The notes under the pieces were generated by a model. That model saw only the letters and a program-made list of their open reading frames with translations. It did no database searches and was not told where the DNA came from. Shown one piece after another: positions 44,660 through 53,618 of a stretch of 64,000 bases of DNA. The position numbers were made by a program, and so were the translations under genes. Position 1 is the first letter of the stretch. Each line of letters starts with the position of its first letter. Source of the stretch: Haloarcula sp. CBA1127 (GTDB lineage Archaea > Halobacteriota > Halobacteria > Halobacteriales > Haloarculaceae); contig NZ_BCNB01000006.1 in assembly GCF_001485575.1 (NCBI RefSeq), positions 1,612,001 to 1,676,000 on the forward strand. Reading direction: 5' to 3'.

Positions 44660-46753
44660 CTAGAACCACCCTCCCATGATGCCGAAGGCAGCAAGCAAGA
44701 GCACGAGTCCAAGCGTCAGCAGCGTCGCGTAGTTGCTGACGACGCCGGACTGGATGCGTCGGATGCGGCTGCCGCCGAACAGGCTCACGCTGGAGATGCC
44801 GTTGACGACGCCGTCGACGACACCCTGGTCGAACTTGTTCATCACACGGGCGAGCGGGTAGGTGACACCCGTCGCGAGCCACACCTGATATTCGTCCTGA
44901 TAATAGTTGTGCATGAGTAGCGTCTTCAGACCGCCAAGCTTGTCGGTATGCTCGACCGGGTCGGCACCGGCATAGAGGCTCCGCGCGACGAGCACGCCGG
45001 CAAGTGCGAGACCCAGCGAAACTCCGGCAGAGGCGAGCAGCGTCGTCGTCTCACCGAGCGGGTAGCCCTTCGCGACGTGAGCCACGTCCTCCAGGAGCGC
45101 CTCGTAGTGGTGCAGTCCAGTGTTGAGCGTTGCGGGCCAACCACCCTCTTCAGGGCCGTTGAGCCACACGTGCAGGAAGTCGATGTGCGCACCGGTCAGT
45201 TCCGCGACGGGCTTCATGTTGATGAACCCGATAGTCGTTGCAAGGATGCCAAGCACCGTCAGCGGGCCCTTGACGTTCCAGCGGACTGGCTCTGGGTCAC
45301 GTGCGGTGTCCGAGCGCGCGTCGCCGTGGAATGTCAGGTACACCATCCGGAAGGTGTAGAAGCCGGTGAAGAACACGGCCAGCAGCCCCATCGCGTACGC
45401 GGCCAGATAGGCCGTGCCGAGGCCACCCTCAGTACCGAAGCCGTGGATGAGCGCCTCGTACAGCACTTCGTCCTTGGACCAGAAGCCGGCGAAGGGAACG
45501 ATGCCAGCCAGTGCGAGCGAGCCGGCGAGGAACGTCCAGTAGGTCACCGGCATCCGGTCTTTCAGACCACCCATGTCCCACATATTCTCGTTGTGGTGCA
45601 TGGCGATGATGACCGACCCTGCGCCGAGGAAGAGCAGCGCCTTGAACACGGCGTGGGTGGTCAGGTGGAAGACGGCGGCGATGTAGCCACCCGAGCCCAG
45701 CGCGAGCATCATGTACCCGTACTGGGAGATGGTGGAGTACGCGAGCACTTGCTTGATTTCCTGTTTGACCAGGCCCATCGTTGCCGCAAACAATGCCGTG
45801 AAGCCGCCGATAAGGGCGATGACGGCCAGTGCCGTCGGCGAGAGCGCATAGAAGCCGTACATACGTGCGACGAGGTACACACCGGCTGCGACCATCGTCG
45901 CTGCGTGGATTAGCGCTGAGACCGGCGTCGGACCTTCCATCGCGTCGGGCAGCCACGTGTGCAGCGGGAACTGCGCGGACTTGCCGACGACGCCGCCCAG
46001 CACGAGGAGGCCGAGCACGGTGAACCAGGCCTGTGGGCCCATGCCGACCGTCTCAAGCATCGCGATACCCTCAAGCTCGCCGTCTACAAGAGCGTGTTCG
46101 GCAAGCATCGGGAAGCTCTCAGCGACCACTTCGCCGCCCTGCGTAATTGGGGCGAACAGGCCGGTCCCGAAGGTAGCGAAGATGCCGACGACGCCGATGA
46201 GGAAGAAGTAGTCACCGAAGCGGGTGACCAGGAACGCCTTCTTCGCGGCGCTCGGCGGGCCATCGTCGCGGAACCAGAAGCCGATGAGCAGGTACGAACA
46301 CAGGCCCACCAGCTCGAAGAACATGAACGCCATCAGGAGGTTGTTGGCGACGACGAACCCGAGCATGCTCGCCGTGAACAGGCCGAGCCCGGCGTAATAG
46401 CGCGGGAGGCCACTCTCGCCCTCGTCGTTCATGTAGCCAAGCGAGAAGATGTGGACGAGGAACGAGATGAGACAGACGATAAGCAGCATGAGCGCCGACA
46501 GCGGGTCAAGTAGCAGGCCGAAGTTCAGCCGGAGTGATTCGACGCTTGCGGTCCACGTGTACAGTATCTCGTTGTGGACCTCACCACCGGCCACCGTTAG
46601 CGCGACCCAGATCGACAGCAGGAGCGACCCACCCGTCGCGGTGATGCCTGCGAGCGCACCGCCTTTCGGCATGCGGTCGCCGGCAAACAGCGCGACGAGG
46701 AACGATACGAACGGCAGCAGGACAATCGCCGGAGCGTATGTGAATGCAGCCAT
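44660..46753 (-). CDS. nuoL: NuoL, complex I membrane subunit
   Basis: A 697-residue subunit, the distal antiporter-like part with the long lateral C-terminal helix. Signatures include YYAGLGLFTASMLGFVVANN, KSAQFPLHTWLPDAMEGPTPVSALIHAATMV (by its ends) and KQVLAYSTISQYGYMMLALG. It starts 3 nt after nuoK. The length is a little above that of bacterial NuoL. Confidence 0.95.
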   Translation of the reverse strand: MAAFTYAPAIVLLPFVSFLVALFAGDRMPKGGALAGITATGGSLLLSIWVALTVAGGEVHNEILYTWTASVESLRLNFGLLLDPLSALMLLIVCLISFLVHIFSLGYMNDEGESGLPRYYAGLGLFTASMLGFVVANNLLMAFMFFELVGLCSYLLIGFWFRDDGPPSAAKKAFLVTRFGDYFFLIGVVGIFATFGTGLFAPITQGGEVVAESFPMLAEHALVDGELEGIAMLETVGMGPQAWFTVLGLLVLGGVVGKSAQFPLHTWLPDAMEGPTPVSALIHAATMVAAGVYLVARMYGFYALSPTALAVIALIGGFTALFAATMGLVKQEIKQVLAYSTISQYGYMMLALGSGGYIAAVFHLTTHAVFKALLFLGAGSVIIAMHHNENMWDMGGLKDRMPVTYWTFLAGSLALAGIVPFAGFWSKDEVLYEALIHGFGTEGGLGTAYLAAYAMGLLAVFFTGFYTFRMVYLTFHGDARSDTARDPEPVRWNVKGPLTVLGILATTIGFINMKPVAELTGAHIDFLHVWLNGPEEGGWPATLNTGLHHYEALLEDVAHVAKGYPLGETTTLLASAGVSLGLALAGVLVARSLYAGADPVEHTDKLGGLKTLLMHNYYQDEYQVWLATGVTYPLARVMNKFDQGVVDGVVNGISSVSLFGGSRIRRIQSGVVSNYATLLTLGLVLLLAAFGIMGGWF

Positions 46754-46756
46754 CTG

Positions 46757-47059
46757 TTACCACCTCATCGTCGTCGCCTTCGTCACGTCCACGTCTGAGA
46801 AGTTGCGGTACAGGACCAGGACGATACCGATACCGATGGCGACCTCCGCGGCAGCGAGTGCCATCGTGAACAGGGTGAACACCTGGCCGGTAAGGTTCCC
46901 GTGTTGCAGCGAGAACGCGACGAGGTTGATGTTCGCAGCGTTCAACATCAACTCGACGGACATCAGGAAGATGAGCGCGTTCCGTCGTGTGAGGATGCCG
47001 AACAGGCCGATACAGAATATGGCCGCCGACAGGAGGAGATACGTCTCAGCCGGAATCAC
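46757..47059 (-). CDS. nuoK: NuoK, complex I membrane subunit
   Basis: A 100-residue three-helix subunit (PAETYLLLSAAIFCIGLFGIL, ALIFLMSVELMLNAANINLVAF, LAAAEVAIGIGIVLVLYRN). The Glu in SVELMLNA and in AAAEVAIG are the conserved membrane glutamates. It overlaps the end of nuoJ2 by 4 nt. Confidence 0.95.
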   Translation of the reverse strand: MIPAETYLLLSAAIFCIGLFGILTRRNALIFLMSVELMLNAANINLVAFSLQHGNLTGQVFTLFTMALAAAEVAIGIGIVLVLYRNFSDVDVTKATTMRW

Positions 47060-47454
47060 GAGTCGTCACCTCCCGGGCCACCGTCAGCGGCAACGGCCAT
47101 GTCGTCGTCGTCCGTAGTTTCGACACCGAGCGTTACTGATTCGCCAGCGATTTCGCGTCGGGCGAGCATGACGGCCCCGACGAGTGCGGCCACCAGCACG
47201 ATGTCGATGACCTCGAAGGCGACGAGGAACCCTTCACCGGGGACGGCCGTCTCACCCTCACCCATGATCGCGCCCGGGGCGATGTCGAACATCGCCGCGC
47301 CGAGGCTCTTGGTTATTGCCGCTCCCTCACCGAAGCCCGCTGGTGCGGGAAACGAGACGCCCATGAACACTGCACCGAGAACGACGAACAGGGCGATTGC
47401 GGCCAGTCCAGCGACGAAACTCCCCTCCGTCTGTAGTTCGGGTTTTGTGGTCAT
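47056..47454 (-). CDS. nuoJ2: NuoJ2, C-terminal half of NuoJ
   Basis: A 132-residue protein with two or three hydrophobic helices (FVAGLAAIALFVVLGAVFMGV, FLVAFEVIDIVLVAALVGAVMLARREIA) corresponding to the second part of bacterial NuoJ. Haloarchaea characteristically split NuoJ in two. The acidic C-terminal tail DDDDMAVAADGGPGGDD is extra. It overlaps nuoJ1 and nuoK by 4 nt at each end. Confidence 0.9.
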   Translation of the reverse strand: MTTKPELQTEGSFVAGLAAIALFVVLGAVFMGVSFPAPAGFGEGAAITKSLGAAMFDIAPGAIMGEGETAVPGEGFLVAFEVIDIVLVAALVGAVMLARREIAGESVTLGVETTDDDDMAVAADGGPGGDDS

Positions 47455-47720
47455 GGTGTCACCTCAATCACCGACTCGTCCTCGCGGGTCAGCATCACCG
47501 CGAAGGTGATGAGAACGAGGACGCCGCCGACGTACACCAGGATCTGCATCGTTGCGACGAACGCCGCCTGGTTCATTACGTAGAACACTGCGACGCTGAC
47601 GAGTGACACGCCCAGTAACAGCGCCGAGTGCCAGACGTCCCGGACTAACACGACGCCCGCAGCGCTGCCCACCGTTACCATAGCGAACAGCGCGAACGCA
47701 ATTGACTCTGCCAGTGCCAT
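47451..47720 (-). CDS. nuoJ1: NuoJ1, N-terminal half of NuoJ
   Basis: An 89-residue three-helix protein: ESIAFALFAMVTVGSAAGVVL, HSALLLGVSLVSVAVFYVMN and the conserved MQILVYVGGVLVLITFAVML, whose Tyr-Val-Gly segment matches the third helix with a pi-bulge in NuoJ. The ATG at 47720 gives the normal start. Upstream lies an unusual 289-nt gap before nuoI. Confidence 0.9.
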   Translation of the reverse strand: MALAESIAFALFAMVTVGSAAGVVLVRDVWHSALLLGVSLVSVAVFYVMNQAAFVATMQILVYVGGVLVLITFAVMLTREDESVIEVTP

Positions 47721-48009
47721 CTTACTTGGAGACTCTTTGCGGCGTCCCTTTGAAGATTCCTCTTTCGTCTCGCCAGTAGAGCCACTGTTTGCCGGTATGG
47801 CCCCCAGATTTCGGGGCACTTCCGTCCTGCTGGCGAAAATGTGCCACTCCATCACCGTTTTTGACGCCACATACCGTTGTTCCACCTCGGATCGATACCG
47901 GAAAGCTCGCCTGAGCGGTTGCGGCCGTTCTGGAAAGCCCGCGCTAATCAGAACAGGGCAGTCGCTCCGAGGGTAGTAAGCGAAACCCGCTGAAAGTCCG
48001 TTGAAGGAG
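47721..48009. other. 289-nt gap inside the nuo operon
   Basis: All other junctions in the operon are overlaps or gaps under 45 nt. No frame here has a start and halophile-like composition; an in-frame upstream extension of nuoJ1 (ending GETKEESSKGRRKESPS) is basic and Ser-rich and unlike the protein. It may carry an internal promoter, an RNA processing site or the relic of an inserted element. Confidence 0.5.
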
Positions 48010-48471
48010 TTACTGGTAATCCACTTCGCCGTCGCCCTCACCGATCCACGCGCCCCGGTCGGGTTCGCGGGACTCTAGTGGGTCGATGTCCTTGTACCAC
48101 GGCACGTTCTTGAGTTGTTCCTTGTCGTAGGCGAACTCGTCTTTCGTGTCCGCGGTGAACTCGAAGTTCTGGGTCAGCAGGATCGCGTCGGTCGGGCAGA
48201 CTTCCTCGCACAGCCGGCAGTAGATACACTGGCCGATGTGGAGGTTGTACTGCTCGCCGTTGCGCTGCTCGTCCATCACGATCTGGATAGTGTTGTTCGG
48301 GCAGACGTTCTCACACTGCCGACACCAGATACACCGCTCCTGGCTCCACTTGTGGACGCCGCGGAAGCGGGGACTCACCTCGGGGGCGACGTCCGGGTAT
48401 TCCACCGTGAACGTCTCCCCGTCGAGGGCGTGTTTCATCGTCGTCGCCATTGATTTCAGGATTCCAATCAT
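48010..48471 (-). CDS. nuoI: NuoI, complex I iron-sulfur subunit
   Basis: A 153-residue protein with two 4Fe-4S ferredoxin motifs: CIWCRQCENVCPNNTI and CIYCRLCEEVCPTDAI (the latter after IGQ). It passes electrons to NuoB. It starts 43 nt after nuoH. Since nuoEFG are absent, the electron donor entering at NuoI is unknown; ferredoxin is one candidate. Confidence 0.96.
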   Translation of the reverse strand: MIGILKSMATTMKHALDGETFTVEYPDVAPEVSPRFRGVHKWSQERCIWCRQCENVCPNNTIQIVMDEQRNGEQYNLHIGQCIYCRLCEEVCPTDAILLTQNFEFTADTKDEFAYDKEQLKNVPWYKDIDPLESREPDRGAWIGEGDGEVDYQ

Positions 48472-48514
48472 GACAGGTCTCCTACGGTCGCTCGTGGGTC
48501 GGTTCGCGTGGCCG

Positions 48515-49558
48515 TCATTGGACGGTCACCCCGACGATAACCGCGGTCAGCAGCAGGTTCGCCAGCGAGAGCACCAGCATTCCCTTCCAGCCGATTTCGA
48601 TGAGTTGGTCGATCCGGACGCGGGGCACCGCCGAGCGGGCCCACTGCGTGAACAGGAAGACGCCCCAGATCTTGATGAGGAACCAGACGATGCCCGGCAG
48701 GACCGGACCGGCCGGTCCACCGAGGAAAATCGTGGCGATGATCGCCCCGCCGAGGAAGATGTGGATGAACTCCCCGAGGTAGATCAGGACGAAGTACACC
48801 GAGGAGTACTCGGTCTGGTAGCCAGCGACAATCTCGGTCGGTGCCTCCGGGATGTCGAACGGATTCCGGCCGACCTCCGCGAGGTTTGCGATCATGAACA
48901 GCACGAACGCGAAGGGGTTCACGAACGCATACCACGACGGCAGCGGGCCGATCAGCGACTGCTGCTGTGCGGCGACGATCTCGCTCATCTGGAGCGAGCC
49001 GGCGAAGATGACCACCGACGCGCCCGTCAGGATGAGCGGGATCTCGTAGGCGAGGTTCTGTGCGACAGCACGCAGCCCGCCCAGGAACGAGTACTTGTTA
49101 TTCGATGCGTAGCCGGCCATCACGAGGCCGATAGACGTGGTCGAGGCCACGGCGAACACGTACGCCAGTCCGACCTCGGGGTCGGCGAGGTGGATGCCGT
49201 TCCCCATCGGAATCACCGCGAAGCCAAGCAGCGCGGTGCTGGCGATAATCAGCGGCGCGAGGTCCCACGCCGGTCGGTCGACGCCTTCGGGAACGATGAG
49301 TTCTTTCGACAGCAGGCGAACGGCGTCAGCCACGATAATGAACAGCCCGTACGGGCCGATACGGTCGACGGCAATACGGTCGGTGAACGCGGCCGTAATC
49401 TTTCGCTTCGCCCACGGGCCGGCAAGCGCCGTGTTCGTCATCATGAGCGTGCCGATGAGACCAGCCCCAACGAGACTCAGCACGATCATCACGGCCGTGC
49501 TGTTGGGATCAAGCCCAAGCAGGTTCGCGAGCGTTTCCGGTAACGGCGCCGACTGCAT
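48515..49558 (-). CDS. nuoH: NuoH, complex I membrane subunit
   Basis: A 347-residue subunit at the quinone chamber, with eight helices. Signatures are ERKITAAFTDRIAVDRIGPYG-like (here KRKITAAFTDR), ALLGFAVIPMG, YASNNKYSFLGGLRAVAQNLAYEIPL (by its ends) and the loop EVGRNPFDIPEAPTEIVAGY. It overlaps the nuoCD stop by 1 nt. Confidence 0.95.
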   Translation of the reverse strand: MQSAPLPETLANLLGLDPNSTAVMIVLSLVGAGLIGTLMMTNTALAGPWAKRKITAAFTDRIAVDRIGPYGLFIIVADAVRLLSKELIVPEGVDRPAWDLAPLIIASTALLGFAVIPMGNGIHLADPEVGLAYVFAVASTTSIGLVMAGYASNNKYSFLGGLRAVAQNLAYEIPLILTGASVVIFAGSLQMSEIVAAQQQSLIGPLPSWYAFVNPFAFVLFMIANLAEVGRNPFDIPEAPTEIVAGYQTEYSSVYFVLIYLGEFIHIFLGGAIIATIFLGGPAGPVLPGIVWFLIKIWGVFLFTQWARSAVPRVRIDQLIEIGWKGMLVLSLANLLLTAVIVGVTVQ

Positions 49559-51240
49559 TACCGGTCCACCTCCCCGAGTACGATGTCGAGGCTCCCGAGC
49601 GAGGCGATCATGTCAGGGATGTACTCGCCCTGGGACATCTCCGGCAGCGTCTGCAGGTTCGAGAAGCACGGGCTGCGGATCTTGAACCGGGCCGGCTTGT
49701 CCGTCCCATCCGAGCGGATGTAGATGCCGAGTTCGCCCTTTGCGCCCTCGACAGAGCGGTAGATCTCCTTGTCAGGGTCCGGGCGGAGCGTCCGCGGGAC
49801 GTTGGCCTGAATCTCGCGGTCGTCCTCCGGCCACTGCTCCAGCAGGTCGACACACTGTTCGATGATGCGGGCCGACTCCTCGACCTCGCGAAGGCGGACG
49901 AGAACGCGACTGAAGTTGTCGCCGCCCTGCTCGGTGACGACGTTCCAGTCGAGTTCGTCGTAGTAGCCGTATGGGTCGTCCCGCCGGATATCGTAGTCGA
50001 CGCCCGAGCCGCGTGCCACGGGACCGGTCGCGCCGTACTGCTTGACCTGCTCCGGGGAGAGGACGCCGGTGTCGACACACCGCATCTGGAAGATCTCGTT
50101 ACCGGTGACGAGGTCGTGGATCTCTTCGAGCTTGTGCGGGAGGTCGTCGAGGAAGTCACGGATCTTCTCGAAGTACTCCTCGCGGGGCTCGGGCAGATCC
50201 CAGGCAACGCCACCCAGCCGGAGGTAGTTGAACATCAGCCGCTGGCCGGTCAGGTCTTCTAGCAGGTTCTGGACGATTTCGCGGTCGCGGATGCCGTACT
50301 GGAAGACAGCGGTGAAGTCGCCGAACACGTCCAGCGCGAACGTCGCCAGCGCGAGTTCGTGCGAGGCGATCCGGCACATCTCCGCCGACATCGTCCGGAT
50401 GACCTGCGCGTACTCCGGGACCTCGATGTCCGCGAGGTCCTCGGCCGCGCGGGCGTACGCCCACTCGTTGAGGATTCCAGCAGAAATGTAGTCCCACCGG
50501 TCCGGGTACGGCATAATCTGGTGGCGGTAGGTGCCCTGCTGGCACATCTGCTCCTCACAGCGGTGCAGGTAGCCGATATCGGGTTCGAGGTCGGCGATCT
50601 GCTCGCCGTCAAGCACCGTCTCGACGTGGAGCACGCCGTGGGTCGCCGGGTGGTGCGGACCGATGTTGACGAACATCGTGTCCGGGTCGTCCTCGCTGCG
50701 CTTGTCGTCTTTCAGTGGGTTCGCGTGCTCGCGCAGTGAGACGATCTGTGGCTGGTCCTGATTGTAGTCCTGGCTCAGGGGGTGGCCCTGCCAGGTGTCG
50801 GGCAGCAGGATGCGCCGGAGGTCTGGGTGGTCGTCGTAGTCGATGCCGACCAGGTCGTAGGCCTCTCGCTCGTGCCAGTCTGCGGTGTCGTACACGCGAG
50901 CGGCCGACTCGTTGTGCGGGTCGTCTTTTGGCGACGGGACGATAATCGACAGCTCCTGTGTCGGGTCGTTGTACTTCCGCAGGTGGTAGATGGATTCGTA
51001 CCGGTCGTCGTACTCCTGTGCCGTGACACAGGCGCAGTGGTCGAACCCAGCCTCCTCTTTCAGCGTCGAGAGGACTTCCTGAACCTCGTCGGGACGGATG
51101 ACGAACCCCTCGGCGTTGACGTGTTCCTCACGGTCGAGGACGTGGCCACCGAGCAGGTCCGCAAGCGCGTCGTAATCGAGGCCGTCCTCCGTAACGCCGA
51201 CATCGAGCGCCGTATCGCGTGATGGTTTTTCTAAACTCAT
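49558..51240 (-). CDS. nuoCD: NuoCD, fused complex I subunits C and D
   Basis: A 560-residue fusion. Residues about 20-175 are NuoC-like (CACVTAQEYDDRYESIYHL, WHEREAYDLVGIDYDDHPDLRR). Residues about 190-560 are NuoD, starting FVNIGPHHPATHGVLHVE, with RCEEQMCQQGTYRHQI, VEGAKGELGIYI and the C-terminal EVDR that closes the quinone-site region. Fusion of C and D is common in haloarchaea and some bacteria. It starts 6 nt after the nuoB stop. Confidence 0.95.
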   Translation of the reverse strand: MSLEKPSRDTALDVGVTEDGLDYDALADLLGGHVLDREEHVNAEGFVIRPDEVQEVLSTLKEEAGFDHCACVTAQEYDDRYESIYHLRKYNDPTQELSIIVPSPKDDPHNESAARVYDTADWHEREAYDLVGIDYDDHPDLRRILLPDTWQGHPLSQDYNQDQPQIVSLREHANPLKDDKRSEDDPDTMFVNIGPHHPATHGVLHVETVLDGEQIADLEPDIGYLHRCEEQMCQQGTYRHQIMPYPDRWDYISAGILNEWAYARAAEDLADIEVPEYAQVIRTMSAEMCRIASHELALATFALDVFGDFTAVFQYGIRDREIVQNLLEDLTGQRLMFNYLRLGGVAWDLPEPREEYFEKIRDFLDDLPHKLEEIHDLVTGNEIFQMRCVDTGVLSPEQVKQYGATGPVARGSGVDYDIRRDDPYGYYDELDWNVVTEQGGDNFSRVLVRLREVEESARIIEQCVDLLEQWPEDDREIQANVPRTLRPDPDKEIYRSVEGAKGELGIYIRSDGTDKPARFKIRSPCFSNLQTLPEMSQGEYIPDMIASLGSLDIVLGEVDR

Positions 51241-51246
51241 GGCAAG

Positions 51247-51939
51247 TTAGGGAGAGTCGTTCCAGTTGTACCGCATAACGAGGTCTTCCTCGTCGATTTC
51301 GCTGGCGAGCTTGTCCACGAGCTCGTCCTGTTCGAGGTCGCCGAACTGCTCCAGTTCGTAGGGTTTGACCGTCACCGGCGAGGACTCGCCCTCGGCGATG
51401 CGCTCTTGCAGCTTGGCGACGCCGTAGATGAGTGCCTCGGGGCGTGGCGGACAGCCCGGGACGTGGATGTCAACCGGGATGACCTCTTCGGCGCCCTTGA
51501 TGACGTTGTACCCTTCCTGGAACGGCCCACCGGAAATGGTACAGGATCCCATCGAGACGACGAACTTCGGCTCGGGCATCTGGTCGTACACGCGCTTCAT
51601 CCGCGGCGCGAACTTCGAGACGATGGTCCCCGGGACGATGATGACGTCCGCCTGGCGTGGGGACGCGCGTGGCACCCCTGAACCGAAGCGGTCGAGGTCG
51701 TGTTTGATCGCGTAGGTGTGGATCATCTCGATGCTACAGCAGGCAATCCCGAACTGCAGCATGAACATCGAGGAGCCCCGGACCCAGTTCATGAACTTGT
51801 CGAACTTGGTCAGGATGAACGGCGTCGATCCGAACGCCTCGCGTAGCGTCGAGTTGAAGCGGTCGTCGGCCCCGTCACCCATGCGGGCCTCCTGTGTCGA
51901 TACGTCTTCGACGGCCGGTGGTGTCTGGTCACTACTCAT
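51247..51939 (-). CDS. nuoB: NuoB, complex I iron-sulfur subunit N2
   Basis: A 230-residue protein binding the last 4Fe-4S cluster (N2) before quinone. Ligands are visible in FGIACCSIEMIHTYAI (Cys-Cys), VSMGSCTISGGPFQEGYN and VPGCPPRPEALIYG. The N-terminal 35 residues are a variable acidic tail. It overlaps nuoA by 8 nt. Confidence 0.96.
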   Translation of the reverse strand: MSSDQTPPAVEDVSTQEARMGDGADDRFNSTLREAFGSTPFILTKFDKFMNWVRGSSMFMLQFGIACCSIEMIHTYAIKHDLDRFGSGVPRASPRQADVIIVPGTIVSKFAPRMKRVYDQMPEPKFVVSMGSCTISGGPFQEGYNVIKGAEEVIPVDIHVPGCPPRPEALIYGVAKLQERIAEGESSPVTVKPYELEQFGDLEQDELVDKLASEIDEEDLVMRYNWNDSP

Positions 51940-52345
51940 ATGTGTCTGCCCCCTTCGTGGCGCGCGGACTGCGCACCCACTGAACTGCGCCGTTACGCCA
52001 GGCCCAACCGAGTCCGATGGCGAGAATCCCGATGAATACGACCATCGGTAGCAGTGCCGTGGTCATCCCGAACTCAGCGGCGGCGTCGCTGTAGATGACC
52101 GTCCACGGGAAGATGAAGACGGTCTCGATGTCGAAGACGACGAACAGCAGCGCGACCATGTAGTACTGGATATTAAACTTGATCTGTCGACTGCTGCCAG
52201 TCGGCACTTCACCGGACTCGTAGGTAGTGCGTTTGCCTTGTTCCGGCACGCTGGGCCGCAAGAGGCTCGAAACTGCCATCATCGTCAGTGGGATGGCTAG
52301 CGCCACGACCGCGAGCGCGCCGATGGCGATCCATGGATTACTCAT
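51932..52345 (-). CDS. nuoA: NuoA, complex I membrane subunit; first gene of the operon
   Basis: A 137-residue three-helix subunit. It contains YESGEVPTGSSRQIKFNIQYYMVALLFVVFDIETVFIFPW (the conserved loop and Glu-containing helix, residues about 42-81). The start at 52345 (MSNPWIAIGAL) follows a Shine-Dalgarno TAGGAGAT at 52354-52361 and a TATA box at 52384-52390. The frame is open to 52552, but that region precedes the promoter. Confidence 0.95.
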   Translation of the reverse strand: MSNPWIAIGALAVVALAIPLTMMAVSSLLRPSVPEQGKRTTYESGEVPTGSSRQIKFNIQYYMVALLFVVFDIETVFIFPWTVIYSDAAAEFGMTTALLPMVVFIGILAIGLGWAWRNGAVQWVRSPRATKGADTYE

Positions 52346-52383
52346 TCCGGTATCTCCTATCGTCTCCCGGTTAGAAGTACTCG

Positions 52384-52390
52384 CATATAA
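52384..52390 (-). promoter_or_regulatory. TATA box of the nuo operon
   Basis: TTATATG on the minus strand. The predicted start of transcription is about 26 nt downstream, near 52361, giving a leader of some 16 nt with the TAGGAGAT Shine-Dalgarno before nuoA. Confidence 0.55.
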
Positions 52391-52496
52391 GGGTTCATTG
52401 TTCGGTTTTTCGGCCTTGCGGGTCTTTAAGAGCCGACGCGCTTTTGGATGGAAAGTGACCTGCATCCACCTCCCTGGGTGTGGTGTCCCTCGCTTC

Positions 52497-53147
52497 TCAC
52501 TCGTCCCAGTACTCGCGTTTGAATCCGGGCGTCCCGAGTTCGTGGAGGTCACGCGACGCCTCGCCGACCTCGGTTTGGAGCCCCTCGTGATACGAGACGA
52601 GTCGGTCCCGAAGCTCGTCGTGTTGCCGTGCCAGAATCTGTACCGCGGAGAGCGCGGCGTTGAACGACTTGCCGGCGTCGACAGCCGTCATCGGCGCGCC
52701 CTGTGGCATCCCGATGACCGAGTCGACGGATTTCTCCTGCACTGGGACGCCAATGACCGGCAGCGGATAGGCGATGCTGGCGGTCATGTTCGGTAGGTCA
52801 GCGGATTTACCGCCAGCGCCGGCGATTATCACGTCGATACCGCGGTCGGCGGCCGTCTCCGCGTAGGCGTACATCAGGTCCGGCGTCCGATGGGCCGAGC
52901 AAACGAACGTTTCGAACGTGAATCGACTCTCAGGCGCGTCGGTGTAATCCGTCTGTTCCTCGAACCCGAGTTCGTCGGCGAGCGCCGCGTAGGCCCCGGG
53001 CCGTTTGCCTTGCCCGCCGGCCATCGTCGGCAGGTCCGAGTCGGAGCCCATGATGATGCCGACATCGGGCGTCAGGTCGTTCGGACGGTCCATCTCAGCT
53101 TCTTCGTGTAACTGGTCGATGAGCGACTGGACGCTGTCTGCGGGCAT
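52497..53147 (-). CDS. purE: PurE, N5-carboxyaminoimidazole ribonucleotide mutase
   Basis: Catalyses a carboxyl shift in purine synthesis (216 residues). GIIMGSDSDLPTM (class I phosphate loop) and FVCSAHRTPDLMYAYAETA are the active-site motifs; IIAGAGGKSADLPNMTAS and PVIGVPVQEKSVDSVIGM-type segments follow. About 25 acidic residues (PGAYAALADELGFEEQTDY) are inserted between the first strand region and SAHRTP relative to bacterial PurE. purK is not adjacent in the window, unusual as the two are often paired. A purine-type permease gene lies nearby. Confidence 0.92.
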   Translation of the reverse strand: MPADSVQSLIDQLHEEAEMDRPNDLTPDVGIIMGSDSDLPTMAGGQGKRPGAYAALADELGFEEQTDYTDAPESRFTFETFVCSAHRTPDLMYAYAETAADRGIDVIIAGAGGKSADLPNMTASIAYPLPVIGVPVQEKSVDSVIGMPQGAPMTAVDAGKSFNAALSAVQILARQHDELRDRLVSYHEGLQTEVGEASRDLHELGTPGFKREYWDE

Positions 53148-53193
53148 ACAGCCGACTGGAACCGGGACCGGCGTAAGTGTAGGCGGTTTCTGC

Positions 53194-53616
53194 TCAGTCG
53201 GCCAGCGCCTGCTCCAGTTCGGCAAGCAGTGCCTGTGGGTCCGTGGGGAAGCACCTGAGCGGGTCGGTACGGCCGGCGACCTGTATCCTGAGTGCGTACC
53301 GCTTGCGATACGTGAGCGCGAGGCTGATAGCACCAGCGACAGCGAAGGCCCCGCCGAGGAGAACGGACCGGTCGAGTGACAGCAGGCCGAACCCGATCAG
53401 CGCGGCGCTCATCACCGCGAGAAACCAGTCGATGTCCTGTAGGCTCACCTCGACCACGTCGTCGAGGTCGATTACCACCGGACCGTCACCGCGGTCGACC
53501 ACCAGTCGGTCAGCGCCGAGGACGACAGTCCCGCCGGTTCGGAGCGTGCCGGTGTACCGTTCGGTGTCGATGGGCGGTACGGTGTCCCCGGTCGCACCGT
53601 CGCTATCGCTGTCCAC
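53194..53616 (-). CDS. Small membrane protein, two helices
   Basis: A 140-residue protein starting at GTG 53616, 2 nt after the permease stop, so probably co-transcribed. Beta-rich N-terminal region (RYTGTLRTGGTVVLGADRLVV, VVIDLDDVVEVSLQDIDW), two helices (FLAVMSAALIGFGLLSL; VLLGGAFAVAGAISLAL) and a cytosolic tail (YALRIQVAGRTDPLRCF). This PH-like-plus-helix layout is common in haloarchaeal proteins of unknown function. Confidence 0.65.
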   Translation of the reverse strand: MDSDSDGATGDTVPPIDTERYTGTLRTGGTVVLGADRLVVDRGDGPVVIDLDDVVEVSLQDIDWFLAVMSAALIGFGLLSLDRSVLLGGAFAVAGAISLALTYRKRYALRIQVAGRTDPLRCFPTDPQALLAELEQALAD

Positions 53617-53618
53617 GG

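Noticed and set aside
48236..49543. A 435-codon frame antisense to nuoH and nuoI, and similar long frames antisense to nuoL (44948-45913) and mvaD (17076-18182)
   Set aside because: All are mirror frames of well-supported genes, with Arg/His-rich low-complexity translation and no motifs.
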